A DNA stretch of 64,000 nt from contig JAJVIM010000004.1 of the NCBI GenBank assembly GCA_022071955.1, forward strand, positions 124,001 through 188,000. Direction: 5' to 3'. Position numbers and translations under genes: made by a program. Of this stretch, positions 1 through 7,138 are shown piece after piece. Origin of the DNA: Anaerolineae bacterium (lineage in GTDB: Bacteria > Chloroflexota > Anaerolineae > 4572-78 > J111). Below the pieces are notes generated by a model. That model did no database searches. It was not told the DNA's origin and worked only from the letters and a program-made list of their open reading frames with translations. How positions within the stretch are numbered: position 1 is the stretch's first letter; each line of letters opens with the position of its first letter.

Positions 1-1
1 C

Positions 2-151
2 CCGCCGTTGCTGGAACTGGATGAGGCGGGGTACAAAAATCTGGTGGACATCATGGTCGCCGGAAAAAGCGATTTCCTGACAGATGGCCAGCATCTGTTC
101 ACGGTTGGCGTTTACTCAAATGGCTATGGCCTGTACGGGGTGCCGCGATGA
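2..151 (+). CDS. Hypothetical protein, 3' end only
   Basis: The reading frame is open from the first bases of the window to a TGA at 149-151, giving the last 49 residues of a protein whose start lies outside. The visible tail ends in VYSNGYGLYGVPR. Its stop overlaps the next start as ATGA, so the two genes are translationally coupled and belong to the same + strand operon. I do not recognise a family, and no domain can be named from so short a fragment. Confidence 0.6.
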   Translation, partial: PPLLELDEAGYKNLVDIMVAGKSDFLTDGQHLFTVGVYSNGYGLYGVPR

Positions 152-615
152 ACGCTCCTCAACTCGTTGAAAACGGCCTCTACCGCCATCTGCTGCTCAT
201 CAATATGGGGGGCAAGGTTCTGGTTGATGTGGACTATTACGTCTTGCGCGGCGGTGAGGTCTTCGCCGTATCGCCGTTGTCGAAAATGATGGTCAAGTCC
301 AACGAAAAACCGGACAACCTGCGGGTGATGGACTATCTCGGCGAATATGATCCTAATTGGGTAAAGGCCAAAAATTACAACCTGCCGGTGAAGGATGTGA
401 TCAAGGCTCTGGACCGGCTGAGCGGCGACGACCCCAAAGGCGCGGAGGCCGAACGGTTGGTAGACCACTGGAAAAGGGAATGGGCAGACATCTTGCATGT
501 GTTAGGGCCGGACAACATTGTCAGCCAGGGGTATGCCAAAGATTTTATCGTGCAATGGATATTGGACAAGGCCCGGTGGGCGCTTGATGAACTGGAGAAA
601 AAGGATGGCCGCTAA
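148..615 (+). CDS. Hypothetical protein (155 aa)
   Basis: A soluble 155-residue protein with no signal peptide, membrane segment or cysteine motif. The C-terminal half is charged and helical (two amphipathic stretches ending DELEKKDGR). The start is the ATG in the ATGA overlap with the upstream stop. The stop lies inside the next gene. Position in the tightly packed early operon is the only functional hint. Family not recognised. Confidence 0.7.
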   Translation: MNAPQLVENGLYRHLLLINMGGKVLVDVDYYVLRGGEVFAVSPLSKMMVKSNEKPDNLRVMDYLGEYDPNWVKAKNYNLPVKDVIKALDRLSGDDPKGAEAERLVDHWKREWADILHVLGPDNIVSQGYAKDFIVQWILDKARWALDELEKKDGR

Positions 616-1327
616 ATGCAACACCTGCCAGCACTGCGAGCCCGCTCCGGCGCACGAGAATTATGCTGACGCTTATGGCTGGTGCATGGCTCCGGTGCCG
701 ATCCATGTCCTGGACCGCCAGCCGTTGATCCGTAAGGCGGAATTAAAGGGTAAGACTTGCGCGATGTACCAGCGGCGCGAGGAGCGCACAACTGCGGTGA
801 TCAATACTACAGATTTTGCAAAAGATTTCCCCGCTGGCTTTAAGGGGCAGATTGCCGGGATACAAGCCGGTGCCCCATGCCCGAAGCCGGATTGCACTGG
901 TGTTATTCGCTACGATGGCGAGTCGCTGTATTGCGATGACGAATTTTGCCCGTTGTATGTAAAACTTGAAAAAGAAGACCCTATGACAACCAAACAACCC
1001 ACGTATCTGATGGCCGTTACCGAAGTGGACGGCAATGTATCCTCACCAAATATGCTGGCTGGCCGGATTGCCTTCACCTGCAACTGGACCATAAATATCA
1101 AGCCGGTGATGGTGCTGTTAACCTACCGCACCCCGGATGATGCCCTGGCGGTTTATCTGTGCGGCAGCATCGAAGAAGCCGAGGCCAAAGCGGTGGAACT
1201 GGTCAACGAAACCGTGCCGGTGCGGGATATGGCTGACATTACCGATCTGGAAGTGACCGGCTGGGGCGGGGCTATCGACATCAAAACCATTCGCCCGGAG
1301 GAAGTAATATGGATGGCCGGGGAGTGA
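605..1327 (+). CDS. Cysteine-rich hypothetical protein (240 aa)
   Basis: The ATG at 605 is chosen because a GGAG lies at the right distance and the protein then begins MAAKCNTCQHCEP; the frame runs further upstream but only as an antisense-free extension over the previous gene. The first 110 residues carry CNTCQHC, a CPKPDC pair and a CDDEFC pair, consistent with one or two zinc-bound ribbons. The C-terminal half (from about residue 120) is cysteine-poor and beta-rich, and could be a separate domain. An internal ATG (MTTKQPTYLMAV) might also serve as a second start. Function unknown. Confidence 0.7.
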   Translation: MAAKCNTCQHCEPAPAHENYADAYGWCMAPVPIHVLDRQPLIRKAELKGKTCAMYQRREERTTAVINTTDFAKDFPAGFKGQIAGIQAGAPCPKPDCTGVIRYDGESLYCDDEFCPLYVKLEKEDPMTTKQPTYLMAVTEVDGNVSSPNMLAGRIAFTCNWTINIKPVMVLLTYRTPDDALAVYLCGSIEEAEAKAVELVNETVPVRDMADITDLEVTGWGGAIDIKTIRPEEVIWMAGE

Positions 1328-1497
1328 TGTACGACAAACCGGCCTCACCGGCCTGGGCGGTTGTTGCGCTCAACGGCGAGAACGCTTATGTCTCGCTTGA
1401 TAAAGTTGTGGGCGGTGTTTTTGTCGGGGTCATCGAAAGCGGCCGTTTTTACGGCAGCCCGATAATCATGCGGTCAGAGCAGATGGTCTATGCCTGA
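1309..1497 (+). CDS. Small hypothetical protein (62 aa)
   Basis: A 62-residue protein. A GGAGG seven bases ahead of the ATG at 1309 supports this start; ATG 1327 is an alternative. The start overlaps the previous gene by 19 bases and the stop overlaps the next start by 8. Predicted all-beta small protein (AWAVVALNGENAYVSLDKVV, then VGVIESGRFYGSP). Family not recognised. Confidence 0.6.
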   Translation: MDGRGVMYDKPASPAWAVVALNGENAYVSLDKVVGGVFVGVIESGRFYGSPIIMRSEQMVYA

Positions 1498-1741
1498 CCC
1501 GGTCAAACTGGCCCAGAAGCACACGCTGGAGGAGCTGGTGGCGATGGAGGCCAAAGTCAGCAATGACCCGGCCAACCGGAATCAGGTGCCGGGGAGTATC
1601 TATCTCCACACGGCCAAAGCCCGCAAACAGCTTGAGGTAATCCGCTGGGCCATTACCTACAAACTACAGGAGCGGCGTGAGGCCCGCGGCGAAACGATCA
1701 ATGAAGCCGGATATACCGGCCCAAAAAGAAAACGGAGGTAA
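1490..1741 (+). CDS. Small basic hypothetical protein (83 aa)
   Basis: A helical, basic 83-residue protein ending in a KRKRR cluster, suggestive of nucleic-acid contact. It overlaps the upstream gene by 8 bases and ends 5 bases before the next start, so it lies within one transcript. No zinc motif or membrane segment. Family not recognised. Confidence 0.6.
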   Translation: MPDPVKLAQKHTLEELVAMEAKVSNDPANRNQVPGSIYLHTAKARKQLEVIRWAITYKLQERREARGETINEAGYTGPKRKRR

Positions 1742-1746
1742 CAGTA

Positions 1747-2538
1747 ATGCTAAAGATAGGTCAAAAGGTGCGTGTGAAAAACGGCTATGGAATTGATATT
1801 GGAGAAAAAATCATAGTCGGGATAAGTGAAGAGGGCAGTTATTATCTCAGGCCTACGGATACGCCGTGGTATTCATGGGCCGAAGACAGGCTCACTCCGG
1901 TAAATTCGCCCGATGAATCTGGTGATTTATACCCCTCGTGCCAGTTATGCCCTTCTTGCCAGATACCGCTGCGGCCGCGGGAAAATCCTGACGAACTGGC
2001 GGCATGGTGCGGCACATGGGAAGATTGCCCGCGTTGCCATTTTTCTGCGTTGCGTCCCGGCGACGAGTTGATTTTGTATGAAGAGGAAGCCCGGCAGCGG
2101 ATATGGAACCGGGCGACCCAGCCGTCCTTGCCGTTGGTAGTGCGCTCGATACCGGTCGAAAAAGTCTTTGCGGCCGGGACATTTGAGCACCCGGCGCGAG
2201 TGGACAATGTGACCGACCGCTACAAATACGAATGGCAGTGCCCGCGCTGTCAGAAGTGGGTTTTTAGCGGGCATGGCGAACAGGCGACGCGGGAAGAGAT
2301 TGCGCAGGATGCCCTCTGCTATTCGTGCCGGGTAGCTCTGGATATGCTGTTAACGGTAAAAATCACGGCGACCGGCGAAGTCGGGCAGGTGTTGTCAGCA
2401 TGGCGCTCCCAGGAGCGCGGCCAGTATTTTGTGGTGCGGGCCAATGGCCAGACCCGGACGCTGAGCCGGTCGCAGTTTGAAATTATCGCCCCGGACGGGC
2501 AGCAAAAACTGGAGGCGATGGTTGATGAATGTCGTTAG
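1747..2538 (+). CDS. Zinc-ribbon protein with N-terminal SH3/KOW-like segment (263 aa)
   Basis: Residues 1-55 (KIGQKVRVKNGYGIDIGEKI, then WAEDRLTPV) look like a small SH3/KOW-type beta barrel. Two zinc-ribbon candidates follow: CPSC with a later CPRCHF, and CPRCQKW with CYSC. The C-terminal 60 residues form a second SH3-like segment (VKITATGEVGQVLSAW, then GQTRTLSRSQFEII). The architecture suggests a nucleic-acid or modification-associated protein. Its 3' end overlaps the C5-cytosine methyltransferase start by 14 bases, so the two are coupled. Function is inferred only from layout. Confidence 0.65.
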   Translation: MLKIGQKVRVKNGYGIDIGEKIIVGISEEGSYYLRPTDTPWYSWAEDRLTPVNSPDESGDLYPSCQLCPSCQIPLRPRENPDELAAWCGTWEDCPRCHFSALRPGDELILYEEEARQRIWNRATQPSLPLVVRSIPVEKVFAAGTFEHPARVDNVTDRYKYEWQCPRCQKWVFSGHGEQATREEIAQDALCYSCRVALDMLLTVKITATGEVGQVLSAWRSQERGQYFVVRANGQTRTLSRSQFEIIAPDGQQKLEAMVDECR

Positions 2539-4078
2539 GAAACTTGGCCTGAAAAAAGGCATGACCGACCTGTTTTGCGGCGGCGGCGGCTCCACCAGCG
2601 GGGCAAAAAAAGCCGGGGCCGAAGTTGAGATTGCGGTTAATCACTCTAAACTGGCGCTGGAGACCCATTCCAAAAACCATCCCGACACGTTCCATGTGTT
2701 AACCGACGTTTCGACGGTCAACGTCCGCTACTTTGCCTCGACGGTCGGGCTGTGGGCCTCGCCGGAATGCACCAATCACGCGCTCAAGACCAAAGGTAAA
2801 AAGCGCAAGGCCCCGCAGATGAGCATGTTTGAACCGCCTGACGAGGACGATCTGGCCGCCGAGCGCAGCCGGGCGACGATGTGGGATGTGCCGCGCTTTA
2901 CCGAGCACCACCGGTACGAGTTTATTGTCGTTGAGAATGTGGTGGATGTGACCGAATGGCCACCGTACGAAGGCTGGATACAGGCCATGCGTTCACTGGG
3001 CTACGAGCACAAAGAGGTCTTTATGAACGCCATGTTTGTCAACCCTGTCAATGGCGTCAGCTCGTACGCGCCGCAGTCGCGGAACCGGATTTACATTGTG
3101 TTCTGGCGGCGGGGAAACAAGGCCCCGGACCTCGACTTCCGGCCGTGGGCATGGTGCGAGCAGTGCGGGCAGGCGGTCCAGGCCGAGCAGGTCTGGAAAC
3201 CGGGCCGGTCGCGGGGGCAGTATGGCGAGCGCAACCAGTACGTCTACTGCTGCCCCAACGGCTGTATGGAGCGGGTCAAACGCGGCGTCAAGAATATTCG
3301 TTACGAGCTGGAGCGCAAACAGGTTGTGCCGTATTACTACTCAGCCTGGAACGCGATAGACTGGACGAACATCGGCGAGCGCATTGGCGACCGGGACAAA
3401 CCGTTGAAGCCGAATACGATTCGGCGCATCGAGTTGGGGTTGGAAAAGTACAGCCAGCAGCCGCTGATTGTGCCAATGGCTTACACGCATGGGAACCATG
3501 ACCGCTCGATTCCGATGATCCGGCCGCTGCCCGGCCAGACCACAACCCAAAACGTGGCCATTGCCGTGCCGCAGCCGTTCCTGGCCAAGCTGTATGGCCA
3601 ATCGACAGTGCAGAGCATCGAGGAGGCGTTGGGGGTCATTACGGCGGGCGGGCGCAATTACGCCGTAATATCCGCCGCGCCGTTTCTCCAGCATTATTAC
3701 ACCCGCGATTCGGCCCACTCCGGCATCGAGGAGCCGCTGGCCACGATTTCAACCAACCCCCGGTTTGGGCTGGTCATGCCGCAGCCGTTCCTGACCCCGT
3801 ACTATGGCACAGGCGGAGCCGATTCTATCGAGGAGCCGGTGGGCACATTACCGACCAAAGCGCGGTACAACGTGGTGGTGCCCGGCGACAAGCTGACGGT
3901 GGAGGATTGCTATTTTCGGATGATGACCGCCGATGAGACCAAAGTCGGGATGGGTTTTGACCAGGATTACATTCTACTCGGTACGCAGGAAATGCAGGTC
4001 AAACTGGCCGGGAACGCGGTTTGCCCGCCCAAAGCGGAGTTGCTGGTGCAGCGCTGTCTGGCGTCGCTCGATGGTTAA
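2525..4078 (+). CDS. C5-cytosine DNA methyltransferase (517 aa)
   Basis: Transfers methyl from SAM to C5 of cytosine in DNA. Motif I is DLFCGGGGSTSGAKKAG (about residues 15-31). The catalytic cysteine lies in SPECTNHA (Cys82), a motif-IV variant with SPEC in place of PPC, as in many phage enzymes. Motif VI is ENVVDV (about 137) and motif VIII is QSRNRIYIVFW (about 184). A zinc-ribbon-like insertion (CEQCGQ, then CCPNGC) follows. The C-terminal third repeats a roughly 40-residue unit of the type QPFL..YYG...SIEEP..T that probably builds the target-recognition domain. ATG 2525 is preceded by GGAGG. No cognate restriction gene is adjacent, so it probably protects phage DNA. Confidence 0.9.
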   Translation: MNVVRKLGLKKGMTDLFCGGGGSTSGAKKAGAEVEIAVNHSKLALETHSKNHPDTFHVLTDVSTVNVRYFASTVGLWASPECTNHALKTKGKKRKAPQMSMFEPPDEDDLAAERSRATMWDVPRFTEHHRYEFIVVENVVDVTEWPPYEGWIQAMRSLGYEHKEVFMNAMFVNPVNGVSSYAPQSRNRIYIVFWRRGNKAPDLDFRPWAWCEQCGQAVQAEQVWKPGRSRGQYGERNQYVYCCPNGCMERVKRGVKNIRYELERKQVVPYYYSAWNAIDWTNIGERIGDRDKPLKPNTIRRIELGLEKYSQQPLIVPMAYTHGNHDRSIPMIRPLPGQTTTQNVAIAVPQPFLAKLYGQSTVQSIEEALGVITAGGRNYAVISAAPFLQHYYTRDSAHSGIEEPLATISTNPRFGLVMPQPFLTPYYGTGGADSIEEPVGTLPTKARYNVVVPGDKLTVEDCYFRMMTADETKVGMGFDQDYILLGTQEMQVKLAGNAVCPPKAELLVQRCLASLDG

Positions 4079-4092
4079 TTTTTCAAAAAATA

Positions 4093-4121
4093 TTGAAAAA
4101 TAACAAAAAATAGTGTAACAT
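4093..4121 (+). promoter_or_regulatory. Sigma70-like promoter for the 4142 operon
   Basis: A TTGAAA -35 box (4093-4098), a 17-base spacer and a TAACAT -10 box (4116-4121) lie in the AT-rich 63-base gap between the methyltransferase and the next gene. The next ATG (4142) is preceded by GGAG, leaving a 5' leader of roughly 15 bases. This is one of very few AT-rich gaps in the left third of the window. Confidence 0.6.
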
Positions 4122-4141
4122 AGGTATATATTGGAGCGACC

Positions 4142-4534
4142 ATGCGCTATGTGACCATTCGCGTTCATCCTAAAGACATGCACACCGTCGTCAGACTGGT
4201 GGACCAGAAGTTTCTGACAGCGACAACGATTCAGAGGGTGGCTTTTATTGAGACCCTGGCCGAAGATGTTGCCGCGTTGTCGAAGTTGCTGGGGCAGAAA
4301 CAGGTGCCGCATATCATCGAAACGAACGATGAGGGTTACACAGAGATGGCGGCCTTTGTGAACCCCCAGCGGGCCGGATACGTCAAAGTCACCGATAATT
4401 GGGTGACCGCGAGAGTGCGGTACAACGCCGAAATCGGCGCGATTGAAATTCATACGGATGATGAAACAGGAATTACGGGCTTTTATGCCGCGTACCTGGA
4501 GTTATCAGCCTTATGGGGAGGTAACAATGGCTAA
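4142..4534 (+). CDS. Hypothetical protein (130 aa)
   Basis: A 130-residue alpha/beta protein, first gene downstream of a good promoter, followed by the PolX-like gene with an 8-base overlap. It starts MRYVTIRVHPKDMHTVVRLV. No cysteine or membrane motif is seen. Family not recognised. Linkage to a nucleotidyltransferase suggests a DNA-metabolism partner, but this is inference. Confidence 0.65.
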   Translation: MRYVTIRVHPKDMHTVVRLVDQKFLTATTIQRVAFIETLAEDVAALSKLLGQKQVPHIIETNDEGYTEMAAFVNPQRAGYVKVTDNWVTARVRYNAEIGAIEIHTDDETGITGFYAAYLELSALWGGNNG

Positions 4535-5111
4535 AGGTAAGTTTCCGTTAAAAATCGGGGAAGTGATGGCCAGAGTGGTCATCGAGCACATTGGCTACGC
4601 CTGCGAGAAGATCGAGGTCGCCGGGTCGGTGCGGCGCAAGAAACCGCGCATTGGCGACATCGAGCTGGTGTGCGTGCCGGTGAAGCTGGGCAACGGCGTA
4701 TCGCTGCTGGACGAGGCGCTGGCCAAGTGGCTGGCGACCTCTGACCGGGTGCGAACCGGGTCGAAATGGGGGCCAAAAGCCCGGCAGCTTGAACTGTATG
4801 CCGACCAGTTAGATGCCTGGGTCCAGGTCGAGCTGTACATCACCACCCCGGAACAATGGGGCTATATCCTGGCCTTCCGTACCGGCCCCAAAGAATTCAA
4901 CATGAAATGGCTGACTCAGGAGATTAAAGGCGGCGTCCTGCCCGATGACTATTACTTCGAGGGCGGCTGGCTGTTTCGGAACGGGCGGCGGGTGCCGACC
5001 CCGAACGAGTCGGACATTTTTGCACTGATCGGCGGCTGGATACCGCCCGAAGACCGCAACCCCCAGATTTTGCAGGCGGTCCGCAGGCAACGGTTATGGC
5101 GCGGCCGATAG
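4527..5111 (+). CDS. PolX-like nucleotidyltransferase (194 aa)
   Basis: Residues 25-50 contain the hallmark of the DNA polymerase beta/family X nucleotidyltransferase fold: a GSVRRKKP loop followed by GDIELV, giving the first two metal-binding carboxylates as D and E. The third is probably the E in VQVELYI, where classic PolX enzymes have D. The protein has only the palm and a short C-terminal extension, with no thumb, PHP or helix-hairpin-helix domains. It may therefore be a minimal end-processing or nucleotidyl-transfer enzyme rather than a full polymerase. Start chosen at ATG 4527 after a strong GGGGAGG. It overlaps its neighbours on both sides. Confidence 0.7.
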   Translation: MAKGKFPLKIGEVMARVVIEHIGYACEKIEVAGSVRRKKPRIGDIELVCVPVKLGNGVSLLDEALAKWLATSDRVRTGSKWGPKARQLELYADQLDAWVQVELYITTPEQWGYILAFRTGPKEFNMKWLTQEIKGGVLPDDYYFEGGWLFRNGRRVPTPNESDIFALIGGWIPPEDRNPQILQAVRRQRLWRGR

Positions 5112-5521
5112 TTGATCCTGCCGGTAGTTTTTCCACAGCCGGGCTTCTGGAGCAATGGGGAGCCCGACTGTTAGGCGTGGATGTCGCCGCCGCCGATGGC
5201 GAAGTGACAGTCCGTTATTCCCGATGGCGGGGCAGGTATTACCTCCTCTCGATTGAAATAAGTGGGGCGGGGAATCCACGAAAGGAGCAGGCTATGCTAC
5301 TTGATGACGCGGTCCGCGCTCTTAGCGAGGACGAATTCGCCGCTTGGTACGATGGGCTGTCAGACGCCCAGCAGCAGCAGTTTAAGGCCGAACTAAAAGA
5401 AGTCTTCACCCTGGCCGTAGAAGCGCTGGGGCATATCGTTAAAGATGTGCCCGGTATTCTGCATCAGGCGCTGGAGACGATGGGCGACCTCTTGACTTCG
5501 CAGTTTTCGCAACAGCAGTAA
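5096..5521 (+). CDS. Hypothetical protein (141 aa)
   Basis: A 141-residue protein. The first 65 residues are beta-rich. From MLLDDAV onward it is helical and acidic (LSEDEFAAWYDGLSDAQQQQ), and a start at that internal Met, preceded by GGAG, would give a shorter helical form. It overlaps the nucleotidyltransferase by 16 bases and is followed by a strong hairpin, so it is probably the last gene of this transcription unit. Family not recognised. Confidence 0.6.
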   Translation: MARPIVDPAGSFSTAGLLEQWGARLLGVDVAAADGEVTVRYSRWRGRYYLLSIEISGAGNPRKEQAMLLDDAVRALSEDEFAAWYDGLSDAQQQQFKAELKEVFTLAVEALGHIVKDVPGILHQALETMGDLLTSQFSQQQ

Positions 5522-5552
5522 TCTTAAAGTTGATCCCTCCTCAACTTTAAGA
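5522..5552 (+). terminator. 12-bp perfect hairpin after the 4142-5521 operon, no U-tract
   Basis: TCTTAAAGTTGA (5522-5533) and TCAACTTTAAGA (5541-5552) form 12 perfect pairs around a 7-base loop. They directly abut the upstream stop codon and are followed by C-rich sequence, not T residues. Position fits an operon end, but without a U-tract it may be a Rho-linked, processing or RNA-stabilising hairpin. Confidence 0.45.
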
Positions 5553-5576
5553 CCCCCTCTCAAACCCCGCCCCACC

Positions 5577-5640
5577 GAAAATTTTCACTTGACAGACTTA
5601 TACAAGTCTGGTATAATCATTAAAAGATGAAAATTTTCAT
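5577..5640 (+). promoter_or_regulatory. Consensus promoter with internal dyad and flanking palindromes
   Basis: A perfect sigma70 promoter: TTGACA (5589-5594), 17-base spacer, TATAAT (5612-5617). The spacer contains an inverted repeat, CAGACTT/AAGTCTG (5593-5599 and 5604-5610, 4-base centre). Two AT-rich palindromes flank it: GAAAATTTTC (5577-5586) abutting the -35, and the 14-bp palindrome ATGAAAATTTTCAT (5627-5640) over the start-site side. Consensus boxes plus symmetrical sites are typical of a phage early promoter controlled by a dimeric repressor. The downstream gene starts with GTG at 5655. Confidence 0.75.
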
Positions 5641-5654
5641 TTAGAAGTGAAATT

Positions 5655-6230
5655 GTGAACGCGAACCCTTTTGATTCCTCACGCCCGTACTGGGCAAACG
5701 TTTCCGATTCGTGGCGGAAAGTTGTTATTCATTCAGTTGAGGGTGACACGGTTTACGTTGACGAACTGCGTAGCGGGTTACGTTACCCGGTTCATATTCG
5801 TGACCTGTCATCGACCCCGATTATTCATTCTCAAGACAAGCAGCCGTTTTTTGCGGTCGTGACCACCAACTGCGCGGTGACCGTGCTGGGGAAGGTCAGG
5901 GTCGAAGATGATGGTATGTGGCTGTGCCGCTCGAAGCAGACGGGGCGGCTGTACCGGGTTGACCCGCTGGACATCTGTCTCAACGAAGCGGAAGCCCGTT
6001 GGGAAGGCGCGTACCGCCGTCGTCACCGCAAGGCAGGGCGCTGGCCGAGCCGGACGGAATTAAAGCCCGTGCCGTTTGTGCCGGTGGTAGCGGTCTACAA
6101 AGAGGAAGACCGGCCGCTGGAACCGGAGGAATATCTGGACACCGAGTTTGACCACAATCCCCATCCCGGCACCGGCATTATGCGCGGCAAGCCGTGGACC
6201 AGCTCTACCAACAATTACCGGTTGTGGTAG
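5655..6230 (+). CDS. Hypothetical protein, first gene of an early operon (191 aa)
   Basis: Starts GTG-AAC-GCG just downstream of the best promoter in the window. The N-terminal 85 residues look like a beta-rich, SH3-like domain. The middle is basic (RRRHRKAGRWPSR) and the end is unstructured. Position as the first cistron under a consensus promoter suggests early expression. No family recognised. Confidence 0.7.
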   Translation: MNANPFDSSRPYWANVSDSWRKVVIHSVEGDTVYVDELRSGLRYPVHIRDLSSTPIIHSQDKQPFFAVVTTNCAVTVLGKVRVEDDGMWLCRSKQTGRLYRVDPLDICLNEAEARWEGAYRRRHRKAGRWPSRTELKPVPFVPVVAVYKEEDRPLEPEEYLDTEFDHNPHPGTGIMRGKPWTSSTNNYRLW

Positions 6231-6240
6231 GGAGGCCATG

Positions 6241-6480
6241 ATGACAGTTTCTGGCGGTGTGATAAATGCCAGGGTTTGCCCGGCATGGGTGGACCCTCTG
6301 ATCGAGTCGGTGCAAACGCTAAGCTTTCAGGTAGTTACCTCGCCCGTTGCCCTAACGGGCGAGTTTCAAATCTTGTATGGGCCGGGTCAGGCGCAGGCCG
6401 CCCAGGCGGCGTTGGCTCTCGCCATCGAGTTGGCTGGCGCGGCGGCGTTGAATGAAAACGAAAAACTGGCCCCGATTTAG
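6241..6480 (+). CDS. Small hypothetical protein (79 aa)
   Basis: A 79-residue protein with a central beta strand region and an alanine-rich helix (AAQAALALAIELAGAAAL). A GGAGG at 6231-6235 serves either of two adjacent ATGs (6238 and 6241); 6241 has the better spacing. It follows the previous stop by about ten bases. Family not recognised. Confidence 0.6.
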   Translation: MTVSGGVINARVCPAWVDPLIESVQTLSFQVVTSPVALTGEFQILYGPGQAQAAQAALALAIELAGAAALNENEKLAPI

Positions 6481-6497
6481 TGGAAAGGAGAAACGTT

Positions 6498-6614
6498 ATG
6501 TCAGCCCCTCAAATGTGTGCTCGCTGCGGAGAGCGGCGAGCGATTCGCAACGGGTTGTGCCATCTATGCCTGGCCGGGTTCAAAACCCTGCTGGCCCGAT
6601 TTTGGAGACGCTGA
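6498..6614 (+). CDS. Tiny CxxC...CxxC zinc-finger protein (38 aa)
   Basis: A 38-residue reading frame starts at ATG 6498, seven bases after GGAG, and ends in a TGA that overlaps the next start as TGATG. It encodes MCARCGERRAIRNGLCHLC within the first 25 residues, a compact four-cysteine knuckle (CxxC-x11-CxxC), followed by a basic amphipathic tail (KTLLARFWRR). The spacing suits one zinc ion and DNA or RNA contact. Its Shine-Dalgarno, coupling and the absence of any other good frame here support a real gene. Confidence 0.65.
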   Translation: MSAPQMCARCGERRAIRNGLCHLCLAGFKTLLARFWRR

Positions 6615-6820
6615 TGGCCAACCCGAACCACCGAGCGCCGGGCAAATTGCGCGTAAAAACCTTTGTTGGCGAAAAAGGAATAGCCGCGGCCGTGGCCAAG
6701 CTGATGCGGCTGCGGCTATTCTTTGTGGTCGAGCCGCTGACGGCCGACATTACCAAAATTTATGTGGGGCGGGCAGTCTTCACCATGCTGGAGCAAGAAG
6801 GCTGGTACGACCCGTACTAA
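6614..6820 (+). CDS. Small hypothetical protein (68 aa)
   Basis: A 68-residue protein begun at the ATG of the TGATG overlap (GGAG seven bases before). The frame is open further upstream only as an out-of-phase read over the zinc-finger gene. Sequence is basic at the N-terminus, then alpha/beta (AAVAKLMRLRLFFVVEPLTA). Family not recognised. Confidence 0.6.
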   Translation: MANPNHRAPGKLRVKTFVGEKGIAAAVAKLMRLRLFFVVEPLTADITKIYVGRAVFTMLEQEGWYDPY

Positions 6821-6832
6821 AGGAGTGGACGC

Positions 6833-7138
6833 ATGTTGTGTTGCATCGCAGTAATTGAATTTCCCAATATGGACAGAAACGAAATGGAGTTGGGCGAGAT
6901 TGCCACCTGGATTCAGGGGGCGTTGATGCGTGATGGCGACCGGGTGAATGTCACCGTCTTCCCCGGACAACTGGACCTGCTTGACCCGATTCTGAAAGAC
7001 ACCGAAGCCTACCAGATGGGGCGGCTGGACGCCGAAGAGTTCAGCATGGCCGAAAATCCGTTCGACCCGCAAACGAATTATCTGGAGTTTGTGGCCCGGA
7101 ATGTCGGCCACCGTGAAGCCTTGAGCAAGGGAGCGTGA
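6833..7138 (+). CDS. Hypothetical protein (101 aa)
   Basis: An acidic 101-residue protein with a strong AAAGGAG Shine-Dalgarno. N-terminal strand (LCCIAVIEF) then a helical, acidic region. The stop overlaps the start of the next gene by one base (TGATG). Family not recognised. Confidence 0.65.
   Translation: MLCCIAVIEFPNMDRNEMELGEIATWIQGALMRDGDRVNVTVFPGQLDLLDPILKDTEAYQMGRLDAEEFSMAENPFDPQTNYLEFVARNVGHREALSKGA

Noticed and set aside
2956..3501. + strand 181-codon frame inside the C5 methyltransferase
   Set aside because: Out-of-frame shadow of a gene with all catalytic motifs; no ribosome site.
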